NCBI GenBank assembly: GCA_020853705.1
Contig: JADYYK010000059.1
Coordinates: forward strand, 1-47,664
Source of the DNA: Deltaproteobacteria bacterium
GTDB taxonomy: Bacteria; Myxococcota_A; Polyangia; Haliangiales; JADYYK01
Direction of reading: 5' to 3'
Length of the DNA: 47,664 nucleotides
Made by a program: the position numbers and the translations under genes. Below are positions 43,740 to 47,664 of this stretch, in pieces. The notes beneath the pieces were generated by a model. That model was not told the DNA's origin, did not search any database, and saw only the letters and a program-made list of their open reading frames with translations. Position 1 is the first letter of the stretch; the number at the start of each line of letters is the position of its first letter.

Positions 43740-44300
43740 ATGCGGAGCTTGCTCATCGCGGCGTGCGCAGGTGCCTGCACCATCGCGTTGACAGGCTGTC
43801 AAGTTGGCGGCGTCGACGCGCTGCCGCCTGTGCCCGGGGAGCAAGCCCTGGACGATCCCGCGGCCGCCTCCAGCTGCCTGCTGCGCGCCCCGCTCGAGCT
43901 CGGGCGCTGTGTCAGCGTCGACACCGGCGCGCCCTGCACTGGCCTCCCCGGCGAGGCCACCCGCTTCGTGCCGCTGGCCGAGGGCGAGACCGTGTCCTGG
44001 CGGCGCGGCCCCGACGGCCCCGAGCTGGCCCTCGCCGTGCGCGGCGTCGGCATGGCCGTGGGTGAGACCGCACTGGCCGACGTGGTGCTCAGCCGCACCA
44101 CCGGCGCGCTGGTGCTGCGCCAGCAGGGCCCGCTACAGTTTCGCGGCGACGCCTTCATGGCCGAGAGCACCGCGCTGGTGGTGCTGATGGACGGCGCGCG
44201 GGTCGCCGGAGACGTGCTGCGCACCACCGTCCTGCTCGAGGATCGCAACCACGAACGCCGCTGCGGTCGCCGCCACCTCGTGCTGCAGGCGACGCCCTGA
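43740..44300 (+). CDS. Lipoprotein, unknown function
   Basis: A 186-residue lipoprotein with lipobox ALTGCQVGG near residue 20 and a mostly beta-rich body containing several cysteines (SSCLLR, GRCVSVDTGAPCTG, RRCGRRH). No family recognised. It begins 40.5 bp from the bidirectional operator with TACGTT as -10, and is followed by the beta-propeller lipoprotein gene at a CTGA overlap. Confidence 0.65.
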   Translation: MRSLLIAACAGACTIALTGCQVGGVDALPPVPGEQALDDPAAASSCLLRAPLELGRCVSVDTGAPCTGLPGEATRFVPLAEGETVSWRRGPDGPELALAVRGVGMAVGETALADVVLSRTTGALVLRQQGPLQFRGDAFMAESTALVVLMDGARVAGDVLRTTVLLEDRNHERRCGRRHLVLQATP

Positions 44301-45358
44301 GCACCCGCGCCCACAGGCGCCGGCACCGCCGCCCGACCTGGCCCGCGCTGCTCGCGCTCGCCAGCCTGGCCGCAGCCGCGCCCGCCTGCGGCCAGGACGG
44401 TGACCCCGCCAGCACCAGCCGCCCGACCAAGATCTACGTCGTCTCGCAGCACCGCGCCGCCATCGACGTGCTCGACGGCACCACCCTGCTGCTGTCGTCG
44501 CGCATCCCCACCGGTGATCGCCGCACCCCGCACATGATCGAGGTCAGCCCGGCGCGCGATCAGCTGTGGATCTCGAACCCGCACCTGGACAGCGCGCTGC
44601 CCGACGAGGTCCTGGTGGTCGACCCGCGCACCGACAAGCTGCTGGCCCGCGTCGAGCTCGACCTCGCCGCCTATCCGCAGCACCTGGCCATCAGCCCCGA
44701 TGGCCGCACCGTCTTCGTCGGCGGCCTCGGCAACAACAAGATCTACCGCATCGACGCCCGCAGCTTCAGCCTGGGCGCCGCCATCCAGCCACGCCGCGAG
44801 CACAACCCGCACGGCCTGCGCCTGTCCCCCGACGGCGCTCGCCTGTACACCGCCAACATCAACTCCACGGTGACCGAGTACGACACCGCCACCGGCGCCA
44901 CCTTGCGCGACTTCACGCTGCCCGGCCCTGGCCTGCAGCTGGTGCTCGGCGACGGCGCCCTGTTCGTGACCGTGCCGGCGCCCGCCATGGTGAGCCGCAT
45001 CGACCTCGGCAGCGGCGTCGTGACCTCGTGGCCGCTGCCCGCCGACGCCCGCGCCCCGGGTGCGCTGGCCTGGGTCAGCACCGCCGCCGGCCCGCGCGTC
45101 GCGGTCGCCGAGCAGGGCGACGTCATCAACCCCGGCGAGCACCTCCTGCTGCTCGACCCCGCCACCGGCGCCTTGATGCAGCGCCATGACATCGGTCGTG
45201 GCGGCCACGGCATCACGGTGACCCCCGGCGGCGCCTTCGTGCTGGTCACGGGCATGTACAACGACACCGTCTCCGTGGTCGACCTCGCCAGCGGCGTCAC
45301 CGTGCAGGCCAACGTCGATGCCATGCCGGCCGGCATCGCCGCCTGGTCAGCGCCCTGA
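44297..45358 (+). CDS. YncE-like beta-propeller lipoprotein with apparent CTG start
   Basis: A predicted 353-residue lipoprotein. A GTG at 44468 opens a beta-propeller (PTGDRRTPHMIEVSP; LAISPDGRTVFVGGLGNNKIYRID; GLRLSPDGARLYTANINS; ITVTPGGAFVLVTGMYNDTVSVVD). The same frame extends upstream with good coding content: ALLALASLAAAAPACGQDG is a lipoprotein signal and KIYVVSQHRAAIDVLD the first blade. No ATG, GTG or TTG exists in that extension. A CTG at 44297 overlaps the previous stop as CTGA, like the ATGA/GTGA joints elsewhere in the window, so CTG is the likely start. Confidence 0.65.
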   Translation: MSTRAHRRRHRRPTWPALLALASLAAAAPACGQDGDPASTSRPTKIYVVSQHRAAIDVLDGTTLLLSSRIPTGDRRTPHMIEVSPARDQLWISNPHLDSALPDEVLVVDPRTDKLLARVELDLAAYPQHLAISPDGRTVFVGGLGNNKIYRIDARSFSLGAAIQPRREHNPHGLRLSPDGARLYTANINSTVTEYDTATGATLRDFTLPGPGLQLVLGDGALFVTVPAPAMVSRIDLGSGVVTSWPLPADARAPGALAWVSTAAGPRVAVAEQGDVINPGEHLLLLDPATGALMQRHDIGRGGHGITVTPGGAFVLVTGMYNDTVSVVDLASGVTVQANVDAMPAGIAAWSAP

Positions 45359-45407
45359 TCACGCCAGCAGCCGCGCCCACGCTGGCAGCGCCCAGTTCGG
45401 CCAGGCC

Positions 45408-46487
45408 TCAGGTCGGGTCGACGTTGATGGTCAGCGAGCCATGGAAGCTCTCGGGCTCGGTCTTCTTGACGGTGCCGCGCTCATAGCTCCAGGTCATGTC
45501 GCCGCTGACGTTGAAGGTGAAGGCCTTGATGGCGTGGCCCAGCGCGCGCTTGAGCGCCGGCGCGGTCCAGGTCACGGTGTCGTTGTCAGCCTTGCTGGTC
45601 GACAGCTTGTGCGCTGGCGCGTCGCCCAGCACGCTCCAGACGTAGGTCTCCTTGGTGACCTTGCGCAGGGTGTCGCCGGCGTTGGCGACCGTGAAGTGGA
45701 AGGTGTAGTCGTCCTGGGTGTGGATGGTGGTGTTCGCGGTCGGCTTCTTGTTCTTGATGAAGCTGCGGATCTCGGTCATCGCCAGCGCGCGGATGGTCAG
45801 CTGCCCGGTGCTCAGCTTCAGCTTGTCACCCGACTTCAGCATCACGCCGTTGACCTCGAACCAGACCTCCTTGCTGTCATGGACCAGGCGCAGCGAGGCC
45901 CCCGCGCTGGTCGGCGCCGGCGCCGGCCCGGGCCCAGGCTTCACCGGCACCGGGCCGCGCACCACCCCGGTCATGCCGCCCAGCCGCTCCGCCATCTTGC
46001 GCAGGCGATCGCGGTACCAGCTCGAGTTCTTGGCGAACGTCTTGGCATTGCGCAGGCTGGAGTGGCCGCCGAGCTCCTTGCTCTCCGCCGACAGCGCCTT
46101 GAAGCTCTTGCGTGCCTTCTGCGCCTCGGCCTTCTGCGCCAGCGCCTGCTCGAACAGCGCGCGCCGCTCGGGCTCCCAGTTGGCGCGGTTCTTGTCGTCG
46201 TGCATCGCGACCAGCTGCTTCATGACGGCGTCCGCGTTCTTCTCGGTGGCGTCGATGCTGGCCTGGTACTGCTTCATGCCCTCGTGCAGCGCGGCCAGCT
46301 GCTTCATGAAGGACTCCAGCCGCTTCTCCTCCAGCGCGGCGGCCATGTTGTTGGTGATGATGGTCTGCACGTTGGTGCCGGCGTTGCTCATCTCGCCGAG
46401 CCCGACCAGCACCAGCTGCGCTCGCGCCACATTCCCCGCCAGCGCCACCAGCACCACAGCCAGGACGATCGACATTCGTGCACGCAT
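45408..46487 (-). CDS. Exported coiled-coil protein, unknown function
   Basis: A 359-residue secreted protein: signal peptide (MSIVLAVVLVALAGNVARAQ), a long charged helical region (about residues 35-165, e.g. MKQLAALHEGMKQYQASIDATEKNADAVMKQL) likely to form a coiled coil, a Pro-rich linker, then a beta-rich C-terminus (KEVWFEVNGVMLKSGDKLKL; ETYVWSVLGDAPAHKL). The base and residue usage, with many Lys and Met, differs from its Arg/Ala-rich neighbours. GGGGAGG sits 8 bases before ATG 46487. Confidence 0.65.
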   Translation of the reverse strand: MRARMSIVLAVVLVALAGNVARAQLVLVGLGEMSNAGTNVQTIITNNMAAALEEKRLESFMKQLAALHEGMKQYQASIDATEKNADAVMKQLVAMHDDKNRANWEPERRALFEQALAQKAEAQKARKSFKALSAESKELGGHSSLRNAKTFAKNSSWYRDRLRKMAERLGGMTGVVRGPVPVKPGPGPAPAPTSAGASLRLVHDSKEVWFEVNGVMLKSGDKLKLSTGQLTIRALAMTEIRSFIKNKKPTANTTIHTQDDYTFHFTVANAGDTLRKVTKETYVWSVLGDAPAHKLSTSKADNDTVTWTAPALKRALGHAIKAFTFNVSGDMTWSYERGTVKKTEPESFHGSLTINVDPT

Positions 46488-46571
46488 TCGGCACCTCCCC
46501 CGCCCCCTGATATGGGTTCGGCGCCCGCGCCCGGCAACTCGAAAACCACGCAATCTCTGCGCGATTTCAGC

Positions 46572-46946
46572 CTATTTCGCGCGCGCCTCGTGAGCCGCCT
46601 CGTCGCGCAGCTCGCGGCCCAGGAAGTAGTTCAGGGCGGTCCGGATGGCCGCCACCGCGGCCAGCTGCCCGATCTGCGGAAACGTCGGCGCCACCGCGGT
46701 GCGCAGCAGGTCCGCCGCCAGCTGGAACTCCAGCCCCAGCGCCAGCAGCCGCGCGAAGCTCAGCCGCACCGGCGTCAGGCCGGCGCCGGAGCTGGCGCCG
46801 CGCCCCAGCACCACCCGCCCGAGGCGCACGAACGCCAGCACCGCCGCCGCGAAGATGACCAGCGCCGCACCCACCTCGACGACCCGCACCAGCAGCCCCA
46901 CGGCGCTGCGCAGCCAGTCCTCGCTGATGAGCGTGTCGGTCCACAT
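46572..46946 (-). CDS. DUF1622 family membrane protein
   Basis: A 124-residue inner-membrane protein with about three helices: VEVGAALVIFAAAVLAFVRL, the conserved RLSFARLLALGLEFQLAADLLRTAVAPT (the DUF1622 core) and IGQLAAVAAIRTALNYFLGREL. Function of the family is unknown. ATG 46946 (MWTDTLISED) is chosen over an ATG 36 bp upstream because the added residues look non-conserved. Confidence 0.75.
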   Translation of the reverse strand: MWTDTLISEDWLRSAVGLLVRVVEVGAALVIFAAAVLAFVRLGRVVLGRGASSGAGLTPVRLSFARLLALGLEFQLAADLLRTAVAPTFPQIGQLAAVAAIRTALNYFLGRELRDEAAHEARAK

Positions 46947-47027
46947 CGCCTGCAACCTGGGCCCGCCGCCACGTCCCCGCAAGCCCTGGCACCTCTGTGC
47001 CCATGACGACGAGCGCGCCCTGCGGCG

Positions 47028-47468
47028 TCAGTCGTACCCGGCGTCGAACTTCAGCCCCGTCACCACCCGCCCGGACACCCGGCCGCCGCCCGGGAACTCG
47101 GCCCAGAAGCTGGCCTGCAGGCGCTTGCTCGAACAGCTGGCGACGCGCAGCTCACCGCGCACGGCGTCCACCCCGAGCTCCTCGTGACGCACTTGCACCT
47201 CGGCGCCGTCGCCGCTCCCGACCGCGAAGCGCCCCGGCCGGCAGTCCTCGAACTGCACCTCCAGGGTGTCGCCGCGTGGATCGCCGAGGCGCACCGTGAC
47301 CAGCTCGCCGCCCGCGCAGTGCTCGCAGTACTCCGCCGCGGTGACGCGCCCGCTGAAGGGCCGTCCCAGCACCCGGCCGCTGGCACGGTTGGCCGGCGCA
47401 CCCGCACACGCGACCAGCGCCACGCTCATGCTCACGATCACCAGGGACGACAGCGCGCGGGACGACAC
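47028..47468 (-). CDS. Lipoprotein, unknown function
   Basis: A 146-residue lipoprotein with lipobox ALVACAG and a beta-rich body. It contains YCEHCAGGELV, a C-x2-C pair, and two further cysteines (EDCRPG, ASCSSKR), so disulfides or a metal site are possible. No family recognised. Confidence 0.6.
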   Translation of the reverse strand: MSSRALSSLVIVSMSVALVACAGAPANRASGRVLGRPFSGRVTAAEYCEHCAGGELVTVRLGDPRGDTLEVQFEDCRPGRFAVGSGDGAEVQVRHEELGVDAVRGELRVASCSSKRLQASFWAEFPGGGRVSGRVVTGLKFDAGYD

Positions 47469-47487
47469 ACCCCCACTTTAGCCTGCG

Positions 47488-47664
47488 TCAGGGCTCGCTG
47501 CCCACCGGCGTGGGCGGCACCGGCGCGGGCGCCTTGACGGGGATCTGGTCGGGCAGCAGCAGGGCCCGCGAGAACAGATCCAGGGTGCCGTCCTCGGCGC
47601 ACTGCAGGCAGTGGTCGAAGTCGCGCGAGCAGTCGCGACAGACCGCCAGGGTCTCGCGCGCCTC
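47488..47664 (-). CDS. 3' end of a gene with paired CxxC motifs (partial)
   Basis: The last 58 codons of a minus-strand gene that continues beyond the window edge. The frame reads LAVCRDCSRDFDHCLQCAEDG, two C-x2-C pairs that resemble a zinc ribbon, followed by a Pro-rich tail (VKAPAPVPPTPVGSEP) and TGA at 47490-47488. Family not recognised. Confidence 0.55.
   Translation of the reverse strand, partial: EARETLAVCRDCSRDFDHCLQCAEDGTLDLFSRALLLPDQIPVKAPAPVPPTPVGSEP

Noticed and set aside
43788..43802. TTGAC-N5-GTCAA resembling another operator
   Set aside because: The spacer is five rather than four, it lies inside the lipobox codons of the lipoprotein at 43740, and no start codon is at the expected distance.

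Overview
This is a very GC-rich, tightly packed stretch of bacterial chromosome with almost no non-coding space. Many genes overlap at ATGA or GTGA junctions. The best taxonomic hint is Myxococcota: lipoproteins with the Cys/Gly/Asp-rich wording common in that phylum, Asp-Ala-Gly/Asp-Gly-Gly linkers, Cys-paired kelch and Sel1-like repeats, and a MYXO-CTERM-like surface-anchor segment. No rRNA, tRNA, CRISPR array or insertion sequence was recognised, and no intergenic gap exceeds about 200 bp.

Layout. 1-5.5 kb: YwiC-like membrane protein, a hemerythrin-like protein, an FmdE-like protein, a FAD protoporphyrinogen oxidase and a B12-binding radical SAM protein. 5.6-7.8 kb: an FNR-like regulator with four cysteines, a CYTH protein, a small membrane protein and a second hemerythrin. 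7.8-13.3 kb: FAD oxidoreductase, acyl-CoA ligase, a tungsten/molybdenum aldehyde:ferredoxin oxidoreductase (AOR) family enzyme with a MoaD-like partner, and an AhpD-like protein. 13.3-20.9 kb: diiron protein, glycosyltransferase, and a tetraheme cytochrome / nucleotide-transporter-like / Sel1-like operon. 20.9-25.4 kb: ABC importer whose binding protein is fused in frame to a kelch surface protein. 25.5-29.9 kb: a large double ATPase-activase and an HgdB-like partner. 29.8-34.1 kb: five-gene periplasmic/outer-membrane electron-transfer operon (cytochromes, cupredoxins, heme-tagged barrel). 34.2-41.8 kb: a complete had-oah-dch-bcrCBAD operon for ATP-dependent anaerobic benzoyl-CoA reduction and ring opening to 3-hydroxypimelyl-CoA. 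41.9-47.7 kb: FAD-linked oxidase with an SCP2-like partner, a lipoprotein with a beta-propeller lipoprotein, and envelope proteins.

The unifying signal is a 14-bp palindrome, TTGAC-N4-GTCAA (one copy is the classical FNR box TTGAT-N4-ATCAA). I found nine copies in intergenic or promoter positions. They serve eleven transcription units and about 28 genes, including the regulator itself, the benzoyl-CoA operon, the second activase system, both electron-transfer operons and the ABC importer. In ten of eleven units the palindrome centre lies 39.5-41.5 bp from the first base of the start codon, with a TAnnnT-like -10 box at a nearly fixed offset in most of them. This is the geometry of a class II CRP/FNR promoter whose transcript starts at, or one or two bases from, the start codon. 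I infer a local oxygen-responsive regulon of mostly leaderless transcripts that coordinates anaerobic aromatic degradation with envelope electron transport. The FNR-like protein at 5707-6369, which keeps the E-x-x-S-R recognition signature of FNR, is the obvious candidate regulator.
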